A DNA stretch of 64,000 nt from Azoarcus sp031555955 (GTDB lineage Bacteria > Pseudomonadota > Gammaproteobacteria > Burkholderiales > Rhodocyclaceae), in the NCBI GenBank assembly GCA_031555955.1, contig JAVBTY010000033.1:5742-69741 (forward strand), in the 5' to 3' direction. The position numbers were made by a program, and so were the translations under genes. The number at the start of each line of letters is the position of its first letter. The first letter of the stretch is position 1. Shown piece by piece: positions 15,958 through 24,617 of this stretch. The notes beneath the pieces were generated by a model. That model saw nothing but the letters and a program-made list of their open reading frames with translations. It had not been told where the DNA came from and searched no databases.

Positions 15958-16884
15958 TCAGAGATCGGCCAGCGCCTTGACGTGGGCGACAGCCGAACGC
16001 GCCAGCGAAGAAAGCGAGTAGCCGCCTTCGAGCATCGACACGATGCGCTTGTGGCCGCATTCGGCAGCCAGCGCCTTGAGCTGCAGGGTCGCCCAGACGT
16101 AATCGGCCTCGACCAGACCGAACGAACCCATGTCGTCCTCATAATGCGCGTCAAAGCCCGCCGAGATGAAAATCACCTGCGGATTGTGCTCGCGCAGGGC
16201 CGGGAGCCAGACTTCGTTGACCGCCTCGCGGAACGCGTCGCCGCGGGTGCCCGCCGGCATGGGAACGTTGCGCATGTGCGCCGGGGGGTTGTCCGCGCCG
16301 CTGTATGGGTAGAACGGATGCTGGAAGATGCCGACCATCATCACGCGCGGATCGTCGCGGAACACATCTTCGGTGCCATTGCCATGGTGAACGTCGAAAT
16401 CAACGATGGCGATCCGCTCCAGCCCGTGCGCCTCAAGGGCATGGCGGGCGGCGATGGCGATATTGTTCAGGAAGCAGAAGCCCATCGCCTTCTCGCGCTC
16501 GGCATGGTGGCCGGGCGGGCGCACCGCGCAGAACGCGTTCTCCACCTCGCCCTTCAGCACAAGGTCGGTAGCCAGCACGCCCGCGCCGGCCGAGCGCAGG
16601 GCAGCCTTCATTGTATGCGGGTTCATCGCGGTGTCAGGATCCAGATGGCGGATACCCTGTTCCGGCACGTTCGCCAGCAGGCTGCGGTAATGCCCCGCCG
16701 GATGGACCCGGACAACCTGCTCCACGGTCACCTCGGGCGCGTCGTAAAAAGACAGATAAGGATCAAGCCCCGCGGCGATCAGTCGGTCGTTGATCGCGGA
16801 AAGACGCTCCGGCGATTCCGGATGATGCGTCCCCATATCGTGAAGCGAGCAGTCCCGGTGCGTGATGAATGCGGTTGTCGTCAT
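15958..16884 (-). CDS. Histone deacetylase family protein (acetoin utilisation/acetylpolyamine amidohydrolase type)
   Basis: Zinc-dependent amidohydrolase of the arginase/deacetylase fold, 308 aa, cytoplasmic. Catalytic motifs: the RPPGHHA His pair, DFDVHHGNGT, SAGFDAHYEDDM (zinc Asp) and the Tyr in MLEGGYSLSSL. Bacterial members remove acetyl groups from small amines or proteins; the substrate here is not predictable. The ATG at 16884 is preceded by GAGGGGAGAAT, a strong Shine-Dalgarno, so the 19-codon extension to 16941 is rejected. Divergent from the MoxR operon. Confidence 0.92.
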   Translation of the reverse strand: MTTTAFITHRDCSLHDMGTHHPESPERLSAINDRLIAAGLDPYLSFYDAPEVTVEQVVRVHPAGHYRSLLANVPEQGIRHLDPDTAMNPHTMKAALRSAGAGVLATDLVLKGEVENAFCAVRPPGHHAEREKAMGFCFLNNIAIAARHALEAHGLERIAIVDFDVHHGNGTEDVFRDDPRVMMVGIFQHPFYPYSGADNPPAHMRNVPMPAGTRGDAFREAVNEVWLPALREHNPQVIFISAGFDAHYEDDMGSFGLVEADYVWATLQLKALAAECGHKRIVSMLEGGYSLSSLARSAVAHVKALADL

Positions 16885-17043
16885 ATTCTCCCCTCGTTCC
16901 GGCGCGGGCGGATTTTTCGTACCTGCCCTGCGTTGATCCATTATGTTGTGCGCTGAACGGCCCCGAGCATATCCGCTCCGGCGCCTGAACGCCGTCCGTC
17001 GTTTATTATCACCGCTTCCCTTCTGATTTTACAGACCGCAACC

Positions 17044-17964
17044 ATGCCACTTCGTCATGCCGACCGCCTGCTCGAAACCGCTGCCCGGATCATCCTCGGC
17101 AAGGAGCACGAACTGCGTCTTGCGCTCACCTGCCTGATCGCGCGCGGCCATCTGCTGATCGAGGATATGCCCGGTGTCGGCAAAACCACCCTGACGCTGC
17201 TGCTCGCACGCCTGACCGGCCTGCACTTCCAGCGCATCCAGTTCACCAGCGACCTGCTGCCGGCCGACATCATTGGCGTCTCCATTTTCGACCGCGACAG
17301 CTCAGCTTTCCGCTTTCACCCCGGCCCGATATTCGCGCAGCTGATTCTCGCCGACGAAATCAACCGCGCCACGCCCAAAACACAGAGCGCGCTGCTCGAA
17401 GCGATGGAAGAACGCCAGGTCACCGCCGACGGCAGCACCCTGGCGCTGCCCGAACCCTTTTTCGTCGTCGCCACGCAGAACCCGATGCACCAGGTCGGCA
17501 CCTTCCCTCTGCCGGAAGGGCAGTTCGACCGCTTCCTGATGCGCCTGCGCCTCGGCTACCCGGACCGCCCGGCCGAACGGGCGCTGCTGATGGGCGAGGA
17601 CCGCCGCCAGCTGATCGAACGCCTGCAGCCGGTCATGCCGCCCGCCATGCTGATGGAGCTGCAGCGCGCCGCGCAAACACTGATCGTGGCCGAGCCGCTG
17701 GTCGACTCCATCCAGAACCTGCTCTCCGCCACCCGCCAGGACCCCGCATTCAGCGCCGGACTCAGCCCGCGCGCGGGCCTTGCCCTGCTTGCCGCCGCGC
17801 GCGCCTGGGCCCTGATCGACGGCCGCGATCACGTGCTGCCCGAAGACGTGCAGATGGTGTTTCCGCACGTCGCCGGGCACCGCCTGCACCTTGCCGGGGA
17901 CGGCCGTCACGCGCCGCCCGCGGCGCTCACCCGTCTGCTGCAGACCGTGCCGCTGCGCGCATGA
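17044..17964 (+). CDS. MoxR family AAA+ ATPase
   Basis: AAA+ chaperone-like ATPase, 306 aa. Walker A GVGKTTLTLLL (about 43-53), the pre-sensor segment FQRIQFTSDLLPADIIG, Walker B LILADEINRATPKTQSALLE and the sensor region FVVATQNP are all present. It is the first gene of a MoxR-DUF58-TgpA operon. The family typically helps assemble complexes together with the DUF58/VWA partner. It overlaps the DUF58 gene by 4 nt (ATGA), so translation is coupled. Confidence 0.95.
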   Translation: MPLRHADRLLETAARIILGKEHELRLALTCLIARGHLLIEDMPGVGKTTLTLLLARLTGLHFQRIQFTSDLLPADIIGVSIFDRDSSAFRFHPGPIFAQLILADEINRATPKTQSALLEAMEERQVTADGSTLALPEPFFVVATQNPMHQVGTFPLPEGQFDRFLMRLRLGYPDRPAERALLMGEDRRQLIERLQPVMPPAMLMELQRAAQTLIVAEPLVDSIQNLLSATRQDPAFSAGLSPRAGLALLAAARAWALIDGRDHVLPEDVQMVFPHVAGHRLHLAGDGRHAPPAALTRLLQTVPLRA

Positions 17965-18971
17965 ACGCGGCCACCGCCGCGCGCGGCAGGACACCCCCCC
18001 TGAAACCTCTGCTGGATCGCTGGCTGTTCCGCATCGGCCGCCCCGAAGCCGCACCGATCCGCCTCGGCCAGCGCCGCATTTTTGTGCTGCCCACCGCCGT
18101 GGGCCTGTTTTTCGCCGCCACCCTGCTGACGATGCTGCTCACCTCGATGAACTACGGACTCAGCCTCGGCTACGGCCTCACCTTCCTGCTCGGCGGCATT
18201 GCCATCGCCAGCATCGTCCACGCCTTCCGCAATCTCCTGCATCTGTCGCTCAGCCCCGGCCGGGCCGGGCCTGTATTCCGCGGCGAAACCGCCCAGTTTC
18301 CGTTTTTTATCGACAACCCCCGCAGCGCACGCCGCCCCGCGCTGCGTCTGCGCGGCAGCGGCGGAGAAACAGTGTTCGATCTCGCCCCCGCCACGGCCAC
18401 CAGCGTCACCCTGCCCTGCCCGGCGCTACGCCGCGGCATTTTCACCCCGGGCAGAACCGTGCTCGAAACCACCTGGCCGCTGGGGCTGATCCGCGCCTGG
18501 AGTGTATTCGTGCCGCAGATGGACTGCCTCGTCTACCCCACGCCCGAGGCGGACGCCCCGCCCCTGCCCACACAGGGTGCGGGCGGAACGCACGAGGGCC
18601 GCGCGGGCAAGGAGGGTGACGACGATTTCGACGGGCTGCGCCCCTGGCGCATGGCGGATTCCCCGCGCCACATCGCCTGGAAGGTGTTCGCGCGCGGCGG
18701 CCCGCTGATGACCCGGCAATTTTCCGGCTCCAGCGGCGGCGAGCTTCTGCTCGACTGGGCCGCGCTGCCCGCCGTGCTGGACGGCGAACGCCGCCTCTCC
18801 CGCCTCACCGCCTGGGTGCTGGCGGCCGAACGCAGCGGCGTCAACTTCGCGCTAACCCTTCCCGGCGCGGCCGTGCCGCCCGGACGCGGTCCGGCGCACA
18901 CCCACGCCTGCCTGCGCCTGCTCGCGCTGTACGGCCTCACGCCGCCGGACGTCGGGCTGGCCGATGTTTAA
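17961..18971 (+). CDS. DUF58 domain membrane protein
   Basis: A 336-aa protein with two membrane segments near residues 31-75 and a cytoplasmic DUF58 (degenerate VWA-like) domain. The family signature is clear in DFDGLRPWRMADSPRHIAWK and in the preceding YPTPEAD segment. Flanked by the MoxR gene (4-nt overlap) and the transglutaminase gene (8-nt overlap), the standard three-gene module. Function presumably with the MoxR ATPase; the exact role is unknown. Confidence 0.93.
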   Translation: MNAATAARGRTPPLKPLLDRWLFRIGRPEAAPIRLGQRRIFVLPTAVGLFFAATLLTMLLTSMNYGLSLGYGLTFLLGGIAIASIVHAFRNLLHLSLSPGRAGPVFRGETAQFPFFIDNPRSARRPALRLRGSGGETVFDLAPATATSVTLPCPALRRGIFTPGRTVLETTWPLGLIRAWSVFVPQMDCLVYPTPEADAPPLPTQGAGGTHEGRAGKEGDDDFDGLRPWRMADSPRHIAWKVFARGGPLMTRQFSGSSGGELLLDWAALPAVLDGERRLSRLTAWVLAAERSGVNFALTLPGAAVPPGRGPAHTHACLRLLALYGLTPPDVGLADV

Positions 18972-20928
18972 GCGCCTGCACCCGTCACTGCCCGTGCCCG
19001 CCGCGCTGCGCCGCGACCAGGGCTTCTGGCTGCTCGCCGCCACCGCCGTCACCCTCGCGCCGCACACCCTCCATCTGCCAGGCGCCATTTCCGGCCTGTG
19101 CGCGCTGCTGCTCGGCTGGCGCGCGATCCGGCTCTGGCGCGGACAGCGCCCACCGCATCGCGCGGCAATCCTGCTGCTGACCGCGGCTGCCTGCTCCGGC
19201 GTTCTTTTTGTTTACGGACGTTTTTTCGGCAAGGATCCCGGCATTGCCCTGCTCGCCATCCTGCTGTGCCTGAAGCTGCTTGAAACCAGCGCCGCGCGCG
19301 ACATCCGCGCCGCGGTGCTGCTGTGCTTCTTTCTCCAGCTCGGCGGCTTTTTCGCCAACCAGACCTTTCCCGCCGCCCTGCTGGCGCTATCGGGCGTCCT
19401 GCTATGCGTTGTCTGCCTGCTTTCGCTCACCGACCCCGCCGCGGGCACACGCGAGCGCCTGCGCACCGGGCTGCTGCTGATGGCTCACAGCCTGCCTTTC
19501 ATGCTCATCCTGTTCGTGCTCTTCCCACGCGTGAACGGGCCGCTGTGGGGGCTGCCCGCCGATGCTCACAGCAATCTCAGCGGCCTCTCGGATTCGATGA
19601 CTCCCGGCTCGATCAGCAACCTCGCGCTGTCCAGCGCCATTGCCTTCCGCGCCAGTTTTGCCGCTCCGCCGCCACCGGAGCAGCGCTACTGGCGCGGGCC
19701 GGTGCTGAGCCAGTTCGACGGCGCCACCTGGCGCGCGGAGCAGGAAGTGCTTGTTCCCGAACCAGCCTACGCCGCCACGGGCGAACGGCTGGAATACCAG
19801 CTCACGCTCGAAGCGCACAACCGGCAATGGCTGTTCGCGCTCGATTTTCCTGCCGCGGGCCTTGCCGGCGTGCGCTACACCCATGATTTCCGCATCCTCG
19901 CCGAACAGCCGGTGCGCCAGCGCACCCGTTTCAGGCTGGCTTCCTACCCGGCCAGCGAGCCGGGGCTGACGGAAGACGCCTTCACGCTCACCGCCGCCAC
20001 CCATCTGCCCGAAGGCAGCAACCCGCGCGCCGCCGCGCTGGCGCGTTCGCTCGCCAGTGGCGCGGAAACGGCGGAGCTTCGCCTGCAGCGCGTGCTCGAA
20101 TGGCTGCGCGGGCGCAAGCTCGTTTACACGCTGCAGCCGCCGCTGCTGGGGCGCGACAGCGTGGATGGCTTCCTGTTCGACTCCCGCCGCGGTTTCTGCG
20201 AGCACTTCGCTTCGGCGTTCACATTCATGATGCGCGCCGCGGGCATCCCCGCCCGCATCGTGACCGGTTACCAGGGCGGCGAAACCAACCCGTTCGACGG
20301 CAGCTTCACCGTGCGCCAGTCCGACGCGCACGCCTGGGCCGAGGTATGGCTCGCCGGGCGGGGCTGGGTGCGGGTCGACCCCACCGCGCTGGCCGCGCCT
20401 GACCGCGTCGGCAGGGGGCTGGCGGCGGCGCTGCCGGCCGGAGATGCGCGCCCGTGGATGCTGCGCGCCGACCTTTCGTGGCTGCAGACGCTGCGCCTGC
20501 GCTGGGAAGCGGTATCGAATACGTGGGAACTGTGGGTGCTTGGCTACACGCCGGAGCGCCAGCGCGAACTGCTGGACAAACTGGGGCTCGGGCGGCTGGA
20601 CTGGTCAGGAATGGCGGCGGCGATGGCGGCCGCCTGCGTCGCGGTAATGGCGGCGCTGGCAGCCTGGGCGCTGGCGCGGCGGCAACGGCTCGATCCGCTC
20701 GAACGCGCCTGGGATGCGTTTTCGGCGAAAATGGCGCGGCGCGGCCTGGCGCGGGCTGCGACGGAAGGCCCGCTCGATTACGGGCAACGCATCGCCCGTG
20801 CCCTGCCGCGCCACGCGGAGCTTCTGCGGGAGATTGCCGCCCGCTACGCCAGGCTGCGTTACCGCCCCCCCGCCAGCGCTGCGGAAATCCGCGCGCTGAA
20901 ACAACAGATCCGGATGCTCAGGTTTTGA
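18964..20928 (+). CDS. TgpA-type transglutaminase-like membrane protein (DUF3488)
   Basis: A 654-aa inner-membrane protein. The N-terminal about 190 residues hold several membrane helices (DUF3488/TgpA_N), followed by a periplasmic transglutaminase-like domain with the catalytic triad Cys (RRGFCEHFASAF, about 412), His (SDAHAWAEVW, about 453) and Asp (VRVDPTA, about 472). One more membrane helix near 550 precedes a cytoplasmic C-terminal tail. TgpA of Pseudomonas is an essential periplasmic-facing protein of this type. Last gene of the MoxR-DUF58-TgpA operon, with mltB starting 1 nt after its stop. Confidence 0.94.
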   Translation: MFKRLHPSLPVPAALRRDQGFWLLAATAVTLAPHTLHLPGAISGLCALLLGWRAIRLWRGQRPPHRAAILLLTAAACSGVLFVYGRFFGKDPGIALLAILLCLKLLETSAARDIRAAVLLCFFLQLGGFFANQTFPAALLALSGVLLCVVCLLSLTDPAAGTRERLRTGLLLMAHSLPFMLILFVLFPRVNGPLWGLPADAHSNLSGLSDSMTPGSISNLALSSAIAFRASFAAPPPPEQRYWRGPVLSQFDGATWRAEQEVLVPEPAYAATGERLEYQLTLEAHNRQWLFALDFPAAGLAGVRYTHDFRILAEQPVRQRTRFRLASYPASEPGLTEDAFTLTAATHLPEGSNPRAAALARSLASGAETAELRLQRVLEWLRGRKLVYTLQPPLLGRDSVDGFLFDSRRGFCEHFASAFTFMMRAAGIPARIVTGYQGGETNPFDGSFTVRQSDAHAWAEVWLAGRGWVRVDPTALAAPDRVGRGLAAALPAGDARPWMLRADLSWLQTLRLRWEAVSNTWELWVLGYTPERQRELLDKLGLGRLDWSGMAAAMAAACVAVMAALAAWALARRQRLDPLERAWDAFSAKMARRGLARAATEGPLDYGQRIARALPRHAELLREIAARYARLRYRPPASAAEIRALKQQIRMLRF

Positions 20929-20929
20929 C

Positions 20930-21958
20930 ATGACCCACCGCTTTTCCCGTTTCTTCGCGCTCGTCCTGTTCGCGCCTGCCCTGTTCGCCCTTCCTCCGAA
21001 AGCCATGGCCGGTTTCGCGGACAGCGACGATGGGCGGCTCTTCATCCGCGAGATGTACGAACGCCACGGATTCGATCCCGCAGCCACGCGCGCGGCGCTC
21101 GCCAGGGCGAAGCACGAACCCCGGGTTATCCGCCTGATCAGACCACCCACTTCTCCCGCCGCGCGTTCCTGGCAGCGCTACCGCGACCGTTTCCTCGACG
21201 CTGCCCGCATCCATGGCGGCCTGGCTTTCTGGCAGGAAAACGAAGCCGCCCTGCGGCGCGCCGAAGAACTTTACGGCGTCCCGGCGGAAATCATCACCGC
21301 CATCATTGGCGTGGAAACCGTTTACGGACGCCAGACCGGCAGCTTCGAAACGCTTTCCGCGCTGGCGACCCTCGCCTTCGATTACCCGCCGCGCGCGGCG
21401 CTGTTCCGGCGCGAGCTGGCGCAGCTTTTTCTGCTCGCCCGCGAGCAGGAACGGGACCTGGCCAGTTACCACGGCTCCTACGCCGGCGCTCTGGGCATGC
21501 CCCAGTTCCTGCCCAGCAGCGTGCGCCATTACGCGGTGGATTTCGACGGCGATGGCCGGATCGATTTCGACGACAGCCCGGCCGACGCCATCGGCAGCGT
21601 CGCCCACTATCTGCGCGCCAACGGCTGGGAACGCGGTGGAGCCATCGCGCAGCGCGCGCGCCTGGCGCAAGACGCCGACCCCGCTCCGCTGATCGCCGCG
21701 GGCATCGAACCCGCCCTGACGGCGGAGATGCTCGCCGCCGCCGGCATTGGCGCGGAAAACGGCACGCGGCCAGAAGCGGCGGCGACCCTGGTCGATCTGG
21801 AAACCCCTGGCGCGGCGACGGAATACTGGCTGGGTTACCGCAACTTCTACGCGATCACCCGCTACAACAAGAGCAGCTTCTACGCCATGTCGGTATATCT
21901 GCTCGGCGAGACGCTGCGCGAACGCCGCGCCAGACAGACGGCGCGCGCTCCACAATAA
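20930..21958 (+). CDS. mltB: Lytic murein transglycosylase B
   Basis: Periplasmic peptidoglycan-cleaving enzyme, 342 aa. A signal peptide (MTHRFSRFFALVLFAPALFA, cleavage near PPKAMA-GF) is followed by the MltB fold. The catalytic Glu lies in IIGVETVYGRQTG (about 129), and SYAGALGMPQFLPSS, VDFDGDGRIDFDDSPADAIGS and NFYAITRYNKSSFYAMSV are family blocks. The Cys lipobox of classic MltB is absent, so it is probably soluble or held by an uncleaved signal. Starts right after the tgpA-like stop. Confidence 0.94.
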   Translation: MTHRFSRFFALVLFAPALFALPPKAMAGFADSDDGRLFIREMYERHGFDPAATRAALARAKHEPRVIRLIRPPTSPAARSWQRYRDRFLDAARIHGGLAFWQENEAALRRAEELYGVPAEIITAIIGVETVYGRQTGSFETLSALATLAFDYPPRAALFRRELAQLFLLAREQERDLASYHGSYAGALGMPQFLPSSVRHYAVDFDGDGRIDFDDSPADAIGSVAHYLRANGWERGGAIAQRARLAQDADPAPLIAAGIEPALTAEMLAAAGIGAENGTRPEAAATLVDLETPGAATEYWLGYRNFYAITRYNKSSFYAMSVYLLGETLRERRARQTARAPQ

Positions 21959-22056
21959 CGCCACCTGCCGGACGCGGCTGGAAAGCCCCGGCCCCAGCCG
22001 CAATCCGGGCGAACTCCCGTCCGCCCCGTTTTTTCAGGGAAACGGGATAAAAACCC

Positions 22057-24516
22057 TCAGGGCAAAAACGCCGGATCGCCGGAGGAAGCGCTTTCCCGCG
22101 TCACGGCGCGGCCGACGCAGTCCGGAACGAAAAACGGCGCAGGCCGGGCGATGGCGTATCCCTGGGCGTAATTGACGCCGATTTCTTCGAGCGCGGAGAA
22201 GATCCCCCGGCTTTCAACGAATTCCGCAATCGTCTGCTTGCCCATGAGCCGCCCCAGGCGGCTGATCATCTCCACCATGGCGTAGTCAACCGGGTTTTCG
22301 AGCATGTCCCTGACGAAGCTGCCATCGATCTTGAGGTAATCCACCGGCAACTGCTTCAGATAGGCGAAAGAGGACATGCCCGCGCCAAAATCATCAAGCG
22401 CGAACCGGCAGCCCAACGCCTGCAGTTCGCGGATGAAGCGGATGGCGTGAGAGAGGTTGGCGATGGCCGTCGTTTCCGTCACCTCGAAGCAGATCATTCC
22501 CGGCGGCAGTCTGTACCGGCCGATCTGCTCGCGCAGGAAGGCGAGAAACTCCTGGTCGCCCACCGTCAGGCCTGAAAGATTGATCGCGCAGATCGCGATC
22601 GGCCTGTCCGCCCCCTGGTAGCGTTCTGCGAGAATTTTCAGGGCATTCTCCACCACCCAGCGATCGAGCAGCGGCATCAGCCCGTAACGCTCCGCGGCGG
22701 GAATGAATTCGCCCGGAGACACAAGATTGCCGTTTTCATCCCTCAGGCGCAGCAGTATCTCGATATGCGCCCCCTCTCCGCCAGCCGGGGAAACGGACGC
22801 TATGTCCTGGCTGTACAGGCAGAAACGCTGCTCTTCGAGCGCCTGATGGATCTTCTGCACCCATTCCATTTCACCAAAGCGCATCGACAGGTCGGAATCC
22901 TCGGCGTTATAGACCTGGATGCGGTTGCGGCCTTTTTCCTTGGCGAGATAACACGCCATGTCCGCCGCTTTCAGCGCCTCCGCAACTTCGAACTGCGACG
23001 GCGCGAGCCCCACCAGGCCAATGCTCACGCCGATCGAAAATGTGCGGCCATTGGAGGAGAAATCCAGATCCTGCACGGCCTTGCGAAGATTTTCGGCAAT
23101 TTTCATCGCGGGTTCGACGGGGCAGTTTTCCAGCAGCACGCCGAACTCGTCACCGCCCAGCCGCGCCAGCGTATCGCTCTCGCGCAGACAGGCCTGGAGC
23201 TGCCTGGCGGCCTGGCAGATCAGCTGGTCACCCACGGCATGCCCACAGGTATCGTTGATGATCTTGAACTGGTCGAAATCCAGATACATCAGTACGTGAT
23301 GCGCCGATGATTCCTGCTGGCGGCCAACGGCCCGGGTCAGACGGCGGTCGAATTCCCGGCGGTTGACAAGCCCCGTCAGCGCATCATGGCTGGCCTGCCA
23401 CGACAGGTTGGCCACGTACTGGCGTTCGCGGGTCGTGTCGTGAAGCACCACGACCGCGCCCGCCGCGCCCTCATGAAGATGAACCGGCGCAACCACCATG
23501 GAAACCATGATTTCCGTCCCGTCCTGGCGCCGCAACTGCCGGGAAGCGGAAACCGCGGAATCCATTTTCCCCTTCAGTATTTCCTCCACAGGATGCAGGC
23601 CATCGTCCTGCCCATGCTCGTCGAGCAGGCCAAACAGGTCGGCCAGCGGCCTGAGCCGCGCATTGCCAGCCTGCTGCTGGGCAAGCCGTTCAGCGGCGGG
23701 GTTCATGTACGTCACCCGGCACTGCTCGTCCACGGCAAGCACGGCGTCACCCAGCGCCGCAAGGGTGATCTGCGCCCGCTGCTGCTCGTCCCTGAGTTCC
23801 TCTTCGGCTTTTTCCCGCTGCCCGACCAGCTTTCGCGTCGCCATGAGGCCGAAAACGATCATGACCAGGCAGGCGGCAAAATTGGCGGCGACCAGCCCTC
23901 GCGTGAGATCGTGGGCGGTTTTCACCACCGCCTCCGAAAAAGCCAGCGCCAGCGGCGTTATCCGGTCATTGATGGCGTAGATCCGGGCCTTCCAGTCATC
24001 ATGGTCAGACCACTCTTCCCGGGCCGTGCCGTGCAACGCGTGGTGGATCTTCTCGCCCAGCTGCCGCAGCTCCAGCAGCGGCGCATCGGTTTCCGCCCAG
24101 ATCCGGATGATGCGCGGGAAAGGGCCGATATTGTGAAAATGGCGGAACAGCCAGATGACCCGCTCTATATCCTCCGGGGAGTTTCCACCCGCGCGCAGCC
24201 CCGCGTAGGCGTCGTCGTAGCTGAACTGTTCCGCCTCCATCGCGAGCCGCCCGCGATAATCCCCGAGCGGCAGGGCGATTGCATCCAGATAGCGCTGATA
24301 GTGTTCTTCGTTGTGGCTTTCGGTGTACAGGACGAGAAAGTAAACCGCGTCTTTCTGCCCTTTCGACCACATGCTTTCGCCGTTACCGTATGCGTGCAGG
24401 GACGACAGCACCTCAAGGCTGACAAGCGTCAGACTGAGCTGGAGCACAGCCACACAGATCAGCGGCCAGGTCAGCCTGAACAGCCCCGGCGCGCGCAGCA
24501 CCCATTTTCCTTTCAT
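22057..24516 (-). CDS. GGDEF-EAL membrane protein with PAS domain (c-di-GMP turnover)
   Basis: An 819-aa bifunctional-type c-di-GMP protein. Layout: membrane helix about 13-35, periplasmic sensor about 36-205, membrane helix about 207-228, PAS about 245-365, GGDEF about 380-540, EAL about 560-805. GGDEF is intact, with the inhibitory RxxD site (RESD) five residues before. The EAL signature reads EIL, but the catalytic set is retained: INLSG, FEVTET, LDDFGAG, LKIDGSF and AEFVE. So both activities are possible. Separated by 101 nt from nirN, same strand. The periplasmic domain was not recognised. Confidence 0.93.
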   Translation of the reverse strand: MKGKWVLRAPGLFRLTWPLICVAVLQLSLTLVSLEVLSSLHAYGNGESMWSKGQKDAVYFLVLYTESHNEEHYQRYLDAIALPLGDYRGRLAMEAEQFSYDDAYAGLRAGGNSPEDIERVIWLFRHFHNIGPFPRIIRIWAETDAPLLELRQLGEKIHHALHGTAREEWSDHDDWKARIYAINDRITPLALAFSEAVVKTAHDLTRGLVAANFAACLVMIVFGLMATRKLVGQREKAEEELRDEQQRAQITLAALGDAVLAVDEQCRVTYMNPAAERLAQQQAGNARLRPLADLFGLLDEHGQDDGLHPVEEILKGKMDSAVSASRQLRRQDGTEIMVSMVVAPVHLHEGAAGAVVVLHDTTRERQYVANLSWQASHDALTGLVNRREFDRRLTRAVGRQQESSAHHVLMYLDFDQFKIINDTCGHAVGDQLICQAARQLQACLRESDTLARLGGDEFGVLLENCPVEPAMKIAENLRKAVQDLDFSSNGRTFSIGVSIGLVGLAPSQFEVAEALKAADMACYLAKEKGRNRIQVYNAEDSDLSMRFGEMEWVQKIHQALEEQRFCLYSQDIASVSPAGGEGAHIEILLRLRDENGNLVSPGEFIPAAERYGLMPLLDRWVVENALKILAERYQGADRPIAICAINLSGLTVGDQEFLAFLREQIGRYRLPPGMICFEVTETTAIANLSHAIRFIRELQALGCRFALDDFGAGMSSFAYLKQLPVDYLKIDGSFVRDMLENPVDYAMVEMISRLGRLMGKQTIAEFVESRGIFSALEEIGVNYAQGYAIARPAPFFVPDCVGRAVTRESASSGDPAFLP

Positions 24517-24540
24517 TGCTTTCCCGCAGGATCCGTTTCC

Positions 24541-24568
24541 CCGGCCGCCGCAGGCTGGCCGGTTTTTT
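24541..24568 (+). terminator. Intrinsic terminator-like hairpin on the plus strand
   Basis: CCGGCC (24541-24546), loop of 10, GGCCGG (24557-24562), then TTTTTT (24563-24568). It is correctly built for the plus strand, yet genes on both sides are on the minus strand. It would stop antisense transcription, or act as a weaker element on the minus strand where the run is A. Confidence 0.45.
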
Positions 24569-24617
24569 CATGCCGTCAGATACAACGGCCCACGGGGAAA
24601 GTTACCACGCCTGATAT

